From Bradyrhizobiaceae bacterium (GTDB lineage: Bacteria > Pseudomonadota > Alphaproteobacteria > Rhizobiales > Aestuariivirgaceae): a stretch of 45,373 nucleotides of DNA. The DNA lies in NCBI GenBank assembly GCA_947475225.1, contig CANJMQ010000027.1, forward strand, positions 1-45,373. The letters are read 5' to 3'. The notes under the pieces were generated by a model. It saw only the letters and a list, made by a program, of their open reading frames with translations, ran no database searches and was not told the DNA's origin. Made by a program: the position numbers and the translations under genes. Shown piece by piece: positions 9,805-17,793 of the stretch; positions within the stretch are counted from its first letter, which is position 1; every line of letters starts with the position of its first letter.

Positions 9805-11196
9805 ATGACCGAACTCAATGCCGTGCTCGACGCTGCCACGAAGGATTTCGACAACAGCCTCGAACGCCTGTTCAAGCTGGTGCGCATCCCCTCGATCTCG
9901 ACTGACCCCGCCTACGCCGCGGACTGCGAGAAGGCGGCCAATGCCATTGTCGATGACCTGCAGGCGCTCGGCTTCAAGGCGCAGGTGCGGCCGACACCGG
10001 GCCGGCCCATGGTTGTCGCGCACTACACGCCGAAGGAGGCGACCGACAAGACGCCGCACTTGCTGTTCTATGGCCACTATGACGTGCAGCCCGCCGACCC
10101 GCTGGACCTGTGGAAGACGCCGCCCTTCGAGCCGACCATCAAGAAGGACGGCGCGGTGACGCGCATGTATGGCCGCGGCACCTCCGACGACAAGGGCCAG
10201 TTCATGACCTTCGTGGAGGCCGCGCGCGCCTGGATCCGTACCACCGGCACACTGCCGATCCGCGCCACCTTCCTGATCGAGGGCGAGGAGGAGAGTGGCT
10301 CACCGTCGCTCGTGCCCTTCCTCAAGGCCAATGCCAAGGAGCTTTCCTGCGACGCCGCCTTCGTCTGCGACACCAACATGTGGGACCCGAAGACGCCGGC
10401 CATCACCACCAGGCTGCGCGGCATGGTGCGCGAGGAGGTGACCATCACCGGCCCCAAGATCGATCTCCACTCCGGCATGTATGGCGGCCCGGCGATGAAC
10501 CCGATCCGCGTGCTGAGCAAGGTGATCGCGGCGCTGCATGACAGACAAGGCAAGGTGACCATTCCCGGGTTCTATGACGGTGTCGCCGACCTGCCCAGGT
10601 CGACGAGGAAGCAGTGGCAGTCGCTGAAGTTCTCGGAAGCGAAGTTCCTGAAGGACGTGGGGCTGAAGCACCCCGCTGGCGAAAAGGGCAAGTCGGTGCT
10701 GGAGCAGATCTGGGCCAGGCCCACGGCCGAGGTCAACGGCATCTGGGGCGGCTATACCGGTGTGGGCACCAAGACGGTTCTCCCCTCCAAGGCGCATGCC
10801 AAGTTCACCTTCCGCCTCGTCGGCAAGCAGAACCCGGACAAGATCCTCAAGGCCTTCCAGAGGTTCGTGAAGGGCCTGATCCCGAAGGACTGCAAGGTGG
10901 AATTCGCCGGTGGCGGTGGAAGCCCCGCGACCGAGATCCCCGAGGACAACCCGTTCATCGCCAAGTCGGCCAAGGCGCTGAAGGACGAGTTCAAGCGCGA
11001 CACGGTGCTGATGGGTTCCGGTGGCTCGATCCCCATCTGCCGCTTCTTCAAGGACATCTTGCGGATGGATTCGATTCTTGTCGGCTTCGCACTGACCGAC
11101 GACGCGATCCACAGCCCCAACGAAAAATATGATCTCGAAAGCTATCGGCGCGGCATCCGCAGCTGGGTGCGCATCATGGGTGAATTCGGCAGATGA
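9805..11196 (+). CDS. M20 family metallopeptidase (dipeptidase), second of tandem pair
   Basis: A 463-residue paralogue of the preceding protein, aligning over its full length with the same metal-site motifs: G-H-Y-D-V-Q-P, R-G-T-S-D-D-K-G, I-E-G-E-E-E-S and A-I-H-S-P-N-E-K-Y. Blocks such as G-F-Y-D-G-V, R-K-Q-W and W-A-R-P-T-A-E-V-N-G-I are near identical, which is the mark of a local duplication followed by divergence. AGGAAAG at 9790-9796 lies eight bases before the ATG at 9805. A GTG at 9796 overlapping the previous stop is also possible. Its stop overlaps the next start as ATGA, so the downstream small genes are translationally coupled. Confidence 0.9.
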   Translation: MTELNAVLDAATKDFDNSLERLFKLVRIPSISTDPAYAADCEKAANAIVDDLQALGFKAQVRPTPGRPMVVAHYTPKEATDKTPHLLFYGHYDVQPADPLDLWKTPPFEPTIKKDGAVTRMYGRGTSDDKGQFMTFVEAARAWIRTTGTLPIRATFLIEGEEESGSPSLVPFLKANAKELSCDAAFVCDTNMWDPKTPAITTRLRGMVREEVTITGPKIDLHSGMYGGPAMNPIRVLSKVIAALHDRQGKVTIPGFYDGVADLPRSTRKQWQSLKFSEAKFLKDVGLKHPAGEKGKSVLEQIWARPTAEVNGIWGGYTGVGTKTVLPSKAHAKFTFRLVGKQNPDKILKAFQRFVKGLIPKDCKVEFAGGGGSPATEIPEDNPFIAKSAKALKDEFKRDTVLMGSGGSIPICRFFKDILRMDSILVGFALTDDAIHSPNEKYDLESYRRGIRSWVRIMGEFGR

Positions 11197-11552
11197 CGCT
11201 GGACCTTCTGGCCCTCACCAGCCGCTACCATGAGGCGCTCAACCACTATGACGAGGCGACGGTGAGGGCGATGTTCGCGCCCGACGCCGTCTATGTCTCG
11301 AAGGGCGTCAACGGCCGCATTACGGGGCGCGACGCCATCCTCACCGCCTTCACCGCCTATTTCCATGAGCACCCGGACCAATATGCCGAGGACGAGGGCG
11401 TCGAAATCCTGTCGCCCAGCGTGGTGCGCTTCGCCTGGCGGCTCGAGGCCACGGCGCGCTCCACCGGCAAGCGCATCACGCGCCGTGGGGTGGAAACGGT
11501 GACCTACACCGAAGACGGCCTGATCAGCCATGTCGAGGTCATCGACGCATGA
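11193..11552 (+). CDS. NTF2-like / SnoaL-type nuclear transport factor 2 fold protein
   Basis: A 119-residue protein with the profile of the SnoaL/DUF4440 branch of the NTF2 superfamily: an N-terminal helix (T-S-R-Y-H-E-A-L-N-H-Y-D), F-A-P-D-A-V-Y-V, G-R-D-A-I-L-T-A-F and a beta-rich second half ending L-I-S-H-V-E-V-I-D-A. Such cone-shaped alpha+beta barrels are small hydrolases, isomerases or ligand-binding proteins; nothing here fixes which. It overlaps both neighbours by ATGA junctions (11193-11196 and 11549-11552), so it is produced together with the M20 peptidase before it and the ion channel after it. Confidence 0.75.
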   Translation: MTLDLLALTSRYHEALNHYDEATVRAMFAPDAVYVSKGVNGRITGRDAILTAFTAYFHEHPDQYAEDEGVEILSPSVVRFAWRLEATARSTGKRITRRGVETVTYTEDGLISHVEVIDA

Positions 11553-11959
11553 TCGGACAGCTTGCACTCGGCACATTCGTCATCGCCATCAATGCCGTCA
11601 TCCAGGCCGAGATGTTCGCTGCCTTCGCGCAGCGGCTGGAGAAGATCATCGTCCATCTGCGACGCTTCTTCCGGCGCTTCACCAACACTGCGACGATCGT
11701 CATCGGTGTGCTGTTCGTGATGCTGGTGCAGACGGCGAATGTCTGGGTCTGGGCGGTGACGTTCTATCTCGCAGGCGTGTTTCATTCCTTCGAGCCATCG
11801 CTCTATTTCTCGCTCGTCACCTTTTCGACGCTGGGCTTCGGCGACATCATCCTCGACGAGAAATGGCGCATTCTCTCCGGCCTCACGGCGGCCAATGGCC
11901 TGCTGAGCTTCGGCTGGTCCACGGCCTACATGGTCGAGCTGGTGCGGCGGACGCAGTAG
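11549..11959 (+). CDS. Small two-pore-type potassium channel family protein
   Basis: A 136-residue inner-membrane protein with hydrophobic helices at about 3-24, 50-70 and 106-130, and a pore loop just before the last one. The loop reads T-F-S-T-L-G-F-G-D, which matches the potassium selectivity filter T-x-G-[YF]-G-D. This is the Ion_trans_2 type of minimal channel, presumably working as a tetramer, with no regulatory RCK domain. A basic stretch (L-R-R-F-F-R-R-F) lies between the first two helices. It starts inside the stop of the NTF2-like gene (ATGA), as the fourth member of a coupled peptidase-peptidase-NTF2-channel unit. Ion specificity is inferred from the filter only. Confidence 0.82.
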   Translation: MIGQLALGTFVIAINAVIQAEMFAAFAQRLEKIIVHLRRFFRRFTNTATIVIGVLFVMLVQTANVWVWAVTFYLAGVFHSFEPSLYFSLVTFSTLGFGDIILDEKWRILSGLTAANGLLSFGWSTAYMVELVRRTQ

Positions 11960-11963
11960 GCGC

Positions 11964-12608
11964 CTAGCCGAACTTGAAATCCGTAATGTGCTTTGGAGGC
12001 GTCAGCCCCGGCAGCAATCGCGGGTCATCCTCTGGCGCCATTATCTGCTGGCGAACGGGGATGATGCCTGCCCAGATGGGGAGTGCGTAGTCCGCCTCGT
12101 CGTCGCCCGGGGCACCGGTGCGAACCTTGGCGGAGGCCTCCTCGAGCGACAGCTTCAGCACCGTCGTCGCCTTCAGCTCCTGTGCCGTCATCTGGCGCAG
12201 CATGTCCCAGCGGCCGGGCCACAGGCCCTCGGTGAAATGCTTGAGGCGCATCTCCTTTTCGGCTGCGTCCGTCACCTTGTGCGCCGTGCCGAGCACCATG
12301 ACGGAGCGGTAGTTGCAGGAGTGGTTGTAGGCCGAGCGCGCCATCACGAAACCGTCGATGATCGACACCGTGACGCAAACCTGTGTCTCCGTGCAGGCCT
12401 CCAGCATGCGGCTGGCGGAGGAGCCGTGCCAGTAGAGGTGGTCGCCCTCGCGCCACTGCAGGGTGGGCGTCACATAGGGAGCCCCGTCGAAGACGTAGCC
12501 GACACTGCAGATCGGCATGGCGTCAAGGATGCCGTGCACCGTCTCGGCATCATACTTGGCGCGCTTGTTCATCCGCTTGACGCGGGTTCTTTCGGTCGGG
12601 GCATCCAT
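11964..12608 (-). CDS. Pyridoxamine 5'-phosphate oxidase-fold flavin-binding protein
   Basis: A 214-residue protein of the PNPOx-like split-barrel superfamily, closest in look to the 'flavin-nucleotide-binding' NimA-like group. Visible blocks are M-P-I-C-S-V-G-Y, Y-V-T-P-T-L-Q-W, L-Y-W-H-G-S-S-A-S-R-M (a typical FMN phosphate-binding region), V-M-A-R-S-A-Y-N-H-S-C-N-Y-R-S-V and G-A-P-G-D-D-E-A-D-Y. The start is set at the ATG at 12608, which has GGAG eight bases upstream; a GTG at 12617 is possible. It is divergently transcribed from the MocR regulator with a gap of 70 bases, so it is a candidate target. True PNP oxidase activity is not shown by the sequence. Confidence 0.85.
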   Translation of the reverse strand: MDAPTERTRVKRMNKRAKYDAETVHGILDAMPICSVGYVFDGAPYVTPTLQWREGDHLYWHGSSASRMLEACTETQVCVTVSIIDGFVMARSAYNHSCNYRSVMVLGTAHKVTDAAEKEMRLKHFTEGLWPGRWDMLRQMTAQELKATTVLKLSLEEASAKVRTGAPGDDEADYALPIWAGIIPVRQQIMAPEDDPRLLPGLTPPKHITDFKFG

Positions 12609-12678
12609 GCGGGTCACTCCATTGTGCCTTCTCGATGCCTGCGATATGGTCTGGCGGAAAGGACCAAGTCAGGCGCTT

Positions 12679-14106
12679 ATGAGCAGACCACTTCTCGGTA
12701 CATCGGCCAGCGAGATCGGCATTGACCGTGATGACCGTGAGCCGATCCAGGCCCAGATCGCCCGGCAGCTCCGATCGCTTGTCTTGAGCGGGCGGCTGAA
12801 GCCGCAGACCAGGCTGCCCTCGACGCGCGCCCTGTCGGAGGAGCTGAACGTCGCCCGCGCCACCGTGGTGGAGGCCTATGAGCAGCTGCTGAGTGAAGGC
12901 TATCTCGAAACCCGATCGGGCTCGGGCACACGGGTGGCGGCGGAACTTCCCGAGTCGCTCCTCACCTCAGCCCCCAAGGAGCGGGCGCGGGAGCCGTCGC
13001 GCGGCACCGGCCGGCGCGAGCCGGCACGGCCCTTCCGCTCCGGTCTCGTCGACTGGGAGAACTTCCCGCATGACGAATGGGGACGGTTGCTCGGCCGCTT
13101 CTGGCGCAACCCGCCGGTGACGCTGCTCGAGCACAATGATCCCTTCGGCTGGCTGCCGCTGCGCGAGGCCATCGCGCGGCACCTTTACGAATGGCGCGGC
13201 ATCGACTGTGCTGCCGAACAGGTGATCGTCACGGCGGGAGGCCTCGATGCCTTCGACCTGATCGGGCGGGCAACGCTGGCCTCTGGTGACGAGGTGTGGT
13301 TCGAGGAACCGGGCTATCCCACGGCGCGCCGCATCTTCTCGCTGGGTGGCGTCACCGCCGTGCCGGTGCCCGTTGATGCCGAGGGCCTGGTGGTGACGCG
13401 CGGCATCGAGCGTGCAATGGGCGCGCGCGCCGCCTTCGTCACCCCGGCGCGGCAATATCCGACTGGCGTCACCATGCCGCTCGCCCGCCGCCTCGAACTG
13501 CTCGACTGGGCGGCGGCGGCTGACGCCATCGTCATCGAGGACGATTACGACAGCGAATATCGCTATGTCGGCAAGCCGCTGCCCGCCCTCATGAGCCTCG
13601 ATAAGCGGGCACGCGTCATCTACACCGGTACGTTTTCCAAGGTCTTCTCTCCCATCGTGAGGCTGGGCTACATCGTGGTGCCCAAGGCGCTGGTGAAGCG
13701 GTTCCGCGACGAGCGCGTATCGCATGGTGCGCCACCGTCGCTGATGGCGCAGCCGGCGCTCGCCGAGTTCATGGGTTCCGGTGCCTTCGCCATCCATATT
13801 CGCCGCATGCGTCGCATCTATGCAGCGAGGCGGCGTGCGCTGATCGAGGCGCTGAAACCGGGGGAGGGGAGGCTTTTCACCATCGATGCCTCGCCTGCCG
13901 GTCTCATGCTGCTGCTGCGCCTGCCGCAGGGAACAGGCGACGAGGCGATGGTGGAACGGCTCGAGGCCAGGGGCGTCGAGACGCAGTCGCTGTCCAGCCA
14001 CTATGCTGGCCGCAAGCGCGAGCAGGGACTGCTGCTCAGCTTCGCAGGCTTCAGCGAGGATGACCTGCAGCACGCTGCTGCCAACCTGATTGGAGTTCTG
14101 TCATGA
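12679..14106 (+). CDS. MocR-type (PdxR-like) GntR/aminotransferase transcriptional regulator
   Basis: A 475-residue regulator that fuses a GntR winged helix (about 15-85: P-I-Q-A-Q-I-A-R-Q-L-R-S-L, R-L-P-S-T-R-A-L-S-E-E-L, A-R-A-T-V-V-E-A-Y-E-Q-L) with a fold-type I aminotransferase domain (about 115-475). The PLP site is intact: G-G-L-D-A-F-D-L, E-D-D-Y-D-S-E-Y-R-Y, and the Schiff-base lysine in Y-T-G-T-F-S-K. Members sense PLP or an aldimine with an amine and control nearby genes. The start at 12679 gives the normal family length. The stop overlaps the start of the M20D gene (ATGA), and the PNPOx-like gene is divergent, so both neighbours are likely under its control. Confidence 0.92.
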   Translation: MSRPLLGTSASEIGIDRDDREPIQAQIARQLRSLVLSGRLKPQTRLPSTRALSEELNVARATVVEAYEQLLSEGYLETRSGSGTRVAAELPESLLTSAPKERAREPSRGTGRREPARPFRSGLVDWENFPHDEWGRLLGRFWRNPPVTLLEHNDPFGWLPLREAIARHLYEWRGIDCAAEQVIVTAGGLDAFDLIGRATLASGDEVWFEEPGYPTARRIFSLGGVTAVPVPVDAEGLVVTRGIERAMGARAAFVTPARQYPTGVTMPLARRLELLDWAAAADAIVIEDDYDSEYRYVGKPLPALMSLDKRARVIYTGTFSKVFSPIVRLGYIVVPKALVKRFRDERVSHGAPPSLMAQPALAEFMGSGAFAIHIRRMRRIYAARRRALIEALKPGEGRLFTIDASPAGLMLLLRLPQGTGDEAMVERLEARGVETQSLSSHYAGRKREQGLLLSFAGFSEDDLQHAAANLIGVLS

Positions 14107-15701
14107 GCAATTCCGCACACAGCCATGCCTTTCGCTGGGTGGAGGAGAGACACGCCGACTGGTCGGCGTGGAACAGCCATATCTGGCATCTCGCCGAAAC
14201 GGCCTGGCGCGAATACCGCTCGGCGGAGTGGTATGTGAAGCGGCTGCGCGCGGAAGGTTTTACGGTGGAGGAAGGCTCGGGCGGCATGCCCACCGCCTTT
14301 TCCGCCACATGGTCCAACGGGCCGGGGCCCACCATCATGGCTTATGCCGAATATGACGCGGTGCCCGGAAACTGTCAGGCGGCGGTGCCGTGGCGCCAGC
14401 CGCGCAAGGGCCTGTCGCGTTTCGCGGGTGGGCACACGGACCCGCATTCGGCGCTCGGCATGGGCTCGCTGGTCGGCGCGCTGGCAGCCAAGGCGGCGAT
14501 GGAACAGCACGGCATCACCGGCACCATCCGCTTCATGGGCGAGCCCGCCGAGAAGGTGCGGGGCTCAAAGCCCATCCATGCGGCCAAGGGCTATTACGAC
14601 GGGCTCGATGCGATCATCTCCTTCCACCCCTTCTACATGCTGCCCCTGTGCAACACGGCGCGCTGGGACACCCATTGCGGGCCTTACTATGCAGCGATCT
14701 ATGAGTTCCTGTGCGAGCAGCCGGAGACGTGGCTGCAGGGGGCCGTGACCGACGCGGCGGGCGCACCCATCCCGGCTGCCCACACGGCGGCGCGCGCGCC
14801 CGGCGCCAATGATGCGGTGGTCGCCATGTATACGCTGTCCAAGATGATGCGTGACCACATGTTGCCGCACTCCGGCACCTGGACATTGAACGAGACGATC
14901 CTTGCCAGTGGGCAGGCGACTGCCGACAATCTGGCGGCGCAGATGGCGATGATCATGTACGCGGCGCGCTGCCCGGATGTGGCGATGCTGAAGAAGATAT
15001 ACTCCGTGCTCGACCGCAATGCGGAAGCCGCCGCGGCGGCGGCCCATTGCACGGTGAAGCGCCATTGGGTGTCGAAGTCGAAGCCCGGCCTTGCCAATCA
15101 CGCCATGGCGGAGATCACCTTCCGCAACCTCGAGCGGGCCGGGGCACCGCGATATGGCGCGGAGGCCGTGAAGGTGGCTCAAGCGCTGCAGAAGGAACTG
15201 GGTTTCGACCCGATGGTACAGCCCTTTGCCGATGAACTCTCGCAGCTCGTTCCCCCGCAGGAGGCGGAGCGGCGGCTGCGCAGGGACCTGCCGTCCTGGC
15301 AGACGCACTACACGTCTGACGACTACACCGACATGACGTGGTTCGCTCCCACGGTGCGTTTCTACATCGGCCGCGCCGTGCTGAAGGCGCCGCCGGCCTT
15401 CGCCTATCCTGAGTGGGCGCTCAACGCCTTGGGCGGCATTCCCGCCACCATCGATCCGACGGTGGAAACGGCAGGCAAGACCATTGCGGGCACGATCATC
15501 GACCTGATGACGGATGGGGCAGCACTGCAGCGCGCCAAGGCGGAGTTCCGCACACGGCGCGCGCAGGCGGAGGACCCGGAGCCATGGTGCGACTATGCCC
15601 CGCCCGTTGATTTTCCGTGGCCTGAGTATGTCGAAACGCCGCGCGGGCGGGAGTGGTGGATTCCGGCGACGGCAGCGGATCGGGCGATGGAGCGGGAGTG
15701 A
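14103..15701 (+). CDS. M20D amidohydrolase, AbgB-like (aminobenzoyl-glutamate utilisation B type)
   Basis: A 532-residue metal-dependent amidohydrolase similar in plan to AbgB, which cleaves p-aminobenzoyl-glutamate. Recognisable blocks are W-H-L-A-E-T-A-W-R-E-Y-R-S, I-M-A-Y-A-E-Y-D-A-V-P-G, R-F-M-G-E-P-A-E-K and I-I-S-F-H-P, a central dimerisation domain, and the late A-P-x-V-R-F-Y. Two metal-site positions differ from the usual M20D pattern: where most have C-G-H-N there is T-D-P-H-S, and the pair A-E-E reads A-E-K. It is coupled to the MocR gene by a four-base overlap, suggesting that the ligand of MocR is linked to its substrate or product. Substrate unknown. Confidence 0.85.
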   Translation: MSNSAHSHAFRWVEERHADWSAWNSHIWHLAETAWREYRSAEWYVKRLRAEGFTVEEGSGGMPTAFSATWSNGPGPTIMAYAEYDAVPGNCQAAVPWRQPRKGLSRFAGGHTDPHSALGMGSLVGALAAKAAMEQHGITGTIRFMGEPAEKVRGSKPIHAAKGYYDGLDAIISFHPFYMLPLCNTARWDTHCGPYYAAIYEFLCEQPETWLQGAVTDAAGAPIPAAHTAARAPGANDAVVAMYTLSKMMRDHMLPHSGTWTLNETILASGQATADNLAAQMAMIMYAARCPDVAMLKKIYSVLDRNAEAAAAAAHCTVKRHWVSKSKPGLANHAMAEITFRNLERAGAPRYGAEAVKVAQALQKELGFDPMVQPFADELSQLVPPQEAERRLRRDLPSWQTHYTSDDYTDMTWFAPTVRFYIGRAVLKAPPAFAYPEWALNALGGIPATIDPTVETAGKTIAGTIIDLMTDGAALQRAKAEFRTRRAQAEDPEPWCDYAPPVDFPWPEYVETPRGREWWIPATAADRAMERE

Positions 15702-15713
15702 TCCGTGTTGGTC

Positions 15714-15741
15714 GTCACCCCGGCGGAGGCCGGGGCCCAGC
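15714..15741. repeat. Intergenic palindromic repeat, copy 1
   Basis: GTCA followed by a 7-base perfect stem, CCCCGGC / GCCGGGG (15718-15724 and 15729-15735) around a GGAG loop. It belongs to the GTCAtCCCGGC-type short repeats that are common between genes in Hyphomicrobiales. It lies just after the M20D gene stop and could also end transcripts in RNA form. Confidence 0.65.
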
Positions 15742-15904
15742 TTCGGGCGGATACCCCGAGGAAGGCTGAAAACCCACCCCGGTCATGATGGAGTTCGTAA
15801 CGATTGTTTTTCGGCGATTAGGGAGACCGCTACCCCACTAGCTTAAACCGAAAGAAAGCTTGTCTAAGCGCCTCCCAAGGGTTTCCTGCCGCTCCCTGAG
15901 TTCA

Positions 15905-15929
15905 GTCACCCGGCCTTCGCCGGGATGAC
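15905..15929. repeat. Intergenic palindromic repeat, copy 2 (opposite orientation)
   Basis: GTCA-CCCGGC-CTTC-GCCGGG-A-TGAC, a near-perfect palindrome with 6-base inner arms at 15909-15914 and 15919-15924 and outer GTCA/TGAC at 15905-15908 and 15926-15929. It is the inverted partner of the element at 15714-15741 and sits 18 bases before the DUF1194 stop. The 160 bases between the two copies hold no gene that I can support. Confidence 0.65.
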
Positions 15930-15946
15930 GGCGTCTGTAGGCCGGT

Positions 15947-16618
15947 CTAGGACGCCAGCGGCCGCAACTCCTTCAGCAGCTTGGCGCGAATGGCGCGGGC
16001 GTAATCCTCGAAGTCGCGGGCCGGTTCGACGAAGCTGTCGGGGCCGATGATGACGTGGGTGTCGTAATACCGGGCGAGGTCGGGGCTGTCGGCCATGATG
16101 GGCAGGCCGTTGATGATGATGCCCCGGGCACGGGCTGACTGGCGGGCGAAGTCGAGATCGGCGGCGCCATTGTCCTCGCCGTCGCCGGCGACGTCTATTA
16201 TTTTGCGCTGGCCATCGAATTCATTGCCTTCGATCAGCGACGCGCTGTCGCTGATGCCGGTGGCAATGGAGGTGGCGCTTGCCCACATGAAGCGATGGAT
16301 GAGGCCAATGCGGAAGCCGAAGGCCTTCGCGTCACGGCCGCCGTTCAGCTGTGTGAAGGGCAGAACGACACGGGTTTCGCCCGGTCCGCCCCATTGCACC
16401 ACGGCAATGGCCACACCCAGTGGCTGAAGGTCTTCCACCGCGCGCCGCACATCGGGGTCGCGGAAGGCGGCTGCGAGGCCATCCACCTGCAGGGCGAACT
16501 CCTGCTTGTCGACGCTGGCCGAGGCATCGAGCGCCAGCACCAATTCGATGGCGACCGGGGTTTCCTGTGCGTGGGCGGGTGTGGCCAGCAGCGCCAGCGC
16601 CAGCCACCGCGACGCCAT
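15947..16618 (-). CDS. Secreted DUF1194 von Willebrand factor A-like protein, copy 1
   Basis: A 223-residue exported protein. The signal peptide M-A-S-R-W-L-A-L-A-L-L-A-T-P-A-H-A precedes a vWA-type fold with a complete MIDAS start, Asp31-Ala-Ser33-Ala-Ser35 (L-A-L-D-A-S-A-S-V-D), the conserved V-V-Q-W block and the distal acidic loop I-D-V-A-G-D-G-E-D-N. These residues would hold a divalent cation for protein binding in the periplasm. The start at 16618 is chosen because it directly opens the signal peptide; upstream in-frame starts run into the divergent PCuAC gene. A second DUF1194 gene lies at 25510-26226. Biological role unknown. Confidence 0.85.
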   Translation of the reverse strand: MASRWLALALLATPAHAQETPVAIELVLALDASASVDKQEFALQVDGLAAAFRDPDVRRAVEDLQPLGVAIAVVQWGGPGETRVVLPFTQLNGGRDAKAFGFRIGLIHRFMWASATSIATGISDSASLIEGNEFDGQRKIIDVAGDGEDNGAADLDFARQSARARGIIINGLPIMADSPDLARYYDTHVIIGPDSFVEPARDFEDYARAIRAKLLKELRPLAS

Positions 16619-16670
16619 GGCGCGTGACAGCAATCCTTCGCCACGCCAAAACCCTTGCACGGAGGTTTTC

Positions 16671-17132
16671 ATGCGCAAGACCCTGATAGAAGTCGCCGCC
16701 GCCATCCTGCTCACCCTTGCGGCCATCCTAGCACTGGCTCCGGGGGCCAGCGCCAGTGGGGTGATGATCACGAAGGCGTATGCCCGCGCGTCCGCCACGC
16801 CAGGTGCACAGTCGGGGGCCGCCTATGTGAGCCTGATGGTGCATGGCGATGCGGACAGGCTGGTTGCCGTTTCGACGCCTGCGGCGAAGATGGCTGGCCT
16901 GCACAAGAGCGTGCTGGTGGACGGCGTCGTGAAGATGGAACACGTCGATGCCATCGACATCCCGGCCCATGGCAGGCTGCAGATGAAGCCCGGCGGCTAT
17001 CACATCATGATGATGGGCCTCACCCAGCCGCTGAAGGAGGGTGACGAGATCGAGCTGACCCTCACTTTCGAAAAGGCGGGCGAGGTGAAGGTGAATGCCA
17101 CGGTGGGCGGCGTTGCCGCCGGCATGAACTAG
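16671..17132 (+). CDS. Periplasmic copper chaperone PCuA(C)
   Basis: A 153-residue exported cupredoxin-like copper-binding protein that delivers Cu(I) to cytochrome c oxidase assembly. A signal peptide covers about residues 1-29 (three-residue motif A-S-A before the cleavage site). The copper motif H-x10-M-x21-H-x-M is complete: His78, Met89, His111 and Met113. GGAGG at 16661-16665 lies five bases before the ATG, which settles the start against longer open frames. It is divergent from a DUF1194 gene and overlaps the convergent ICMT-like gene by four bases. No Sco or oxidase gene is nearby. Confidence 0.92.
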   Translation: MRKTLIEVAAAILLTLAAILALAPGASASGVMITKAYARASATPGAQSGAAYVSLMVHGDADRLVAVSTPAAKMAGLHKSVLVDGVVKMEHVDAIDIPAHGRLQMKPGGYHIMMMGLTQPLKEGDEIELTLTFEKAGEVKVNATVGGVAAGMN

Positions 17133-17662
17133 CTCTCCGAAGGTTCTTCCGCAGGCGCGGGTTCTTCCCGCAGCGGCTTCAGCGCCGCATCCTCCGACTT
17201 CATGCGCCAGAACAGCAGCATGAGGTTGAGAATACCAAAGGCCAGCGCATACCAGATGAGGCCAAACGCCAGGGGCAGGATGAAGATCTCGGCCGCCACC
17301 ACGAAGTAATTGGCGTGGCGTATCCAGCTGTGAAAGCCCTCGTCGGGGAGGTTCTCGCCCGGCACCACCATAAGCCTGGTCGTCCAGTTGCTGCCCAGCG
17401 CCGCGACGATCCAGCCGCGAGCCGCCTCCAGCACCACATAGGCATAGACCCATGGCTGGTCGATGGTCGGAAGGGTGGTGAGAACGAGGTACCAGAGCCC
17501 GGCCAGCCACAGGACTTGCAGGGCGACCACGAAGCCATAGCGGTTGGACCCCACCTCGAAGCCGCCCCGCGCCTCGATCTTTTTCGTGTTGCGGTGGGCA
17601 ATGGCGAGTTCAATCAGCCGCTGCAGGGTGACGAGGGAGAGGATGAGGATATGGAGCCACAT
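17129..17662 (-). CDS. Isoprenylcysteine carboxyl methyltransferase (ICMT)-family membrane protein
   Basis: A 177-residue membrane protein with four or five hydrophobic helices and the C-terminal ICMT-family methyl-donor pattern: G-S-N-W-T-T-R, V-V-P-G-E-N-L, G-F-H-S-W-I-R-H-A-N-Y-F-V-V and an E in A-A-E-I-F. Bacterial members (YpbQ-like) resemble the eukaryotic S-adenosylmethionine-dependent prenyl-cysteine methyltransferase but have no agreed substrate. The start at 17662 opens just before the first helix. The frame can extend to 17728 across a palindromic repeat, which is unlikely to be coding. It is convergent with PCuAC, sharing four bases. Confidence 0.8.
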   Translation of the reverse strand: MWLHILILSLVTLQRLIELAIAHRNTKKIEARGGFEVGSNRYGFVVALQVLWLAGLWYLVLTTLPTIDQPWVYAYVVLEAARGWIVAALGSNWTTRLMVVPGENLPDEGFHSWIRHANYFVVAAEIFILPLAFGLIWYALAFGILNLMLLFWRMKSEDAALKPLREEPAPAEEPSES

Positions 17663-17689
17663 GAGGAGCAGTGTACCGCCCTCGGCGCT

Positions 17690-17757
17690 GTCATGCCAGC
17701 GCAAGCTGGCATCCCGCTTCCCATGCAAGGCTGAACCCCAGCTTTCACTGGGGAGAT
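17690..17757. repeat. Composite intergenic inverted repeat, copy 3
   Basis: Two hairpins in tandem: ATGCCAGC / GCTGGCAT around GCAA (17693-17700, 17705-17712) and CCCCAG / CTGGGG (17736-17741, 17748-17753). The first has the same GTCATnCC-GC..GC-GGnATCC plan as the elements at 15714-15741 and 15905-15929. It lies between the starts of the divergent ICMT-like and TSUP genes. Confidence 0.6.
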
Positions 17758-17793
17758 GCCCTCGTTTGGGGCATAAAACCTTCCTGACCTGCC

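Noticed and set aside
15702..15946. A small gene or ncRNA in the gene-free stretch after the M20D gene
   Set aside because: Short frames there run through the palindromic repeats and lack ribosome sites; no promoter-terminator pair for an RNA could be seen.
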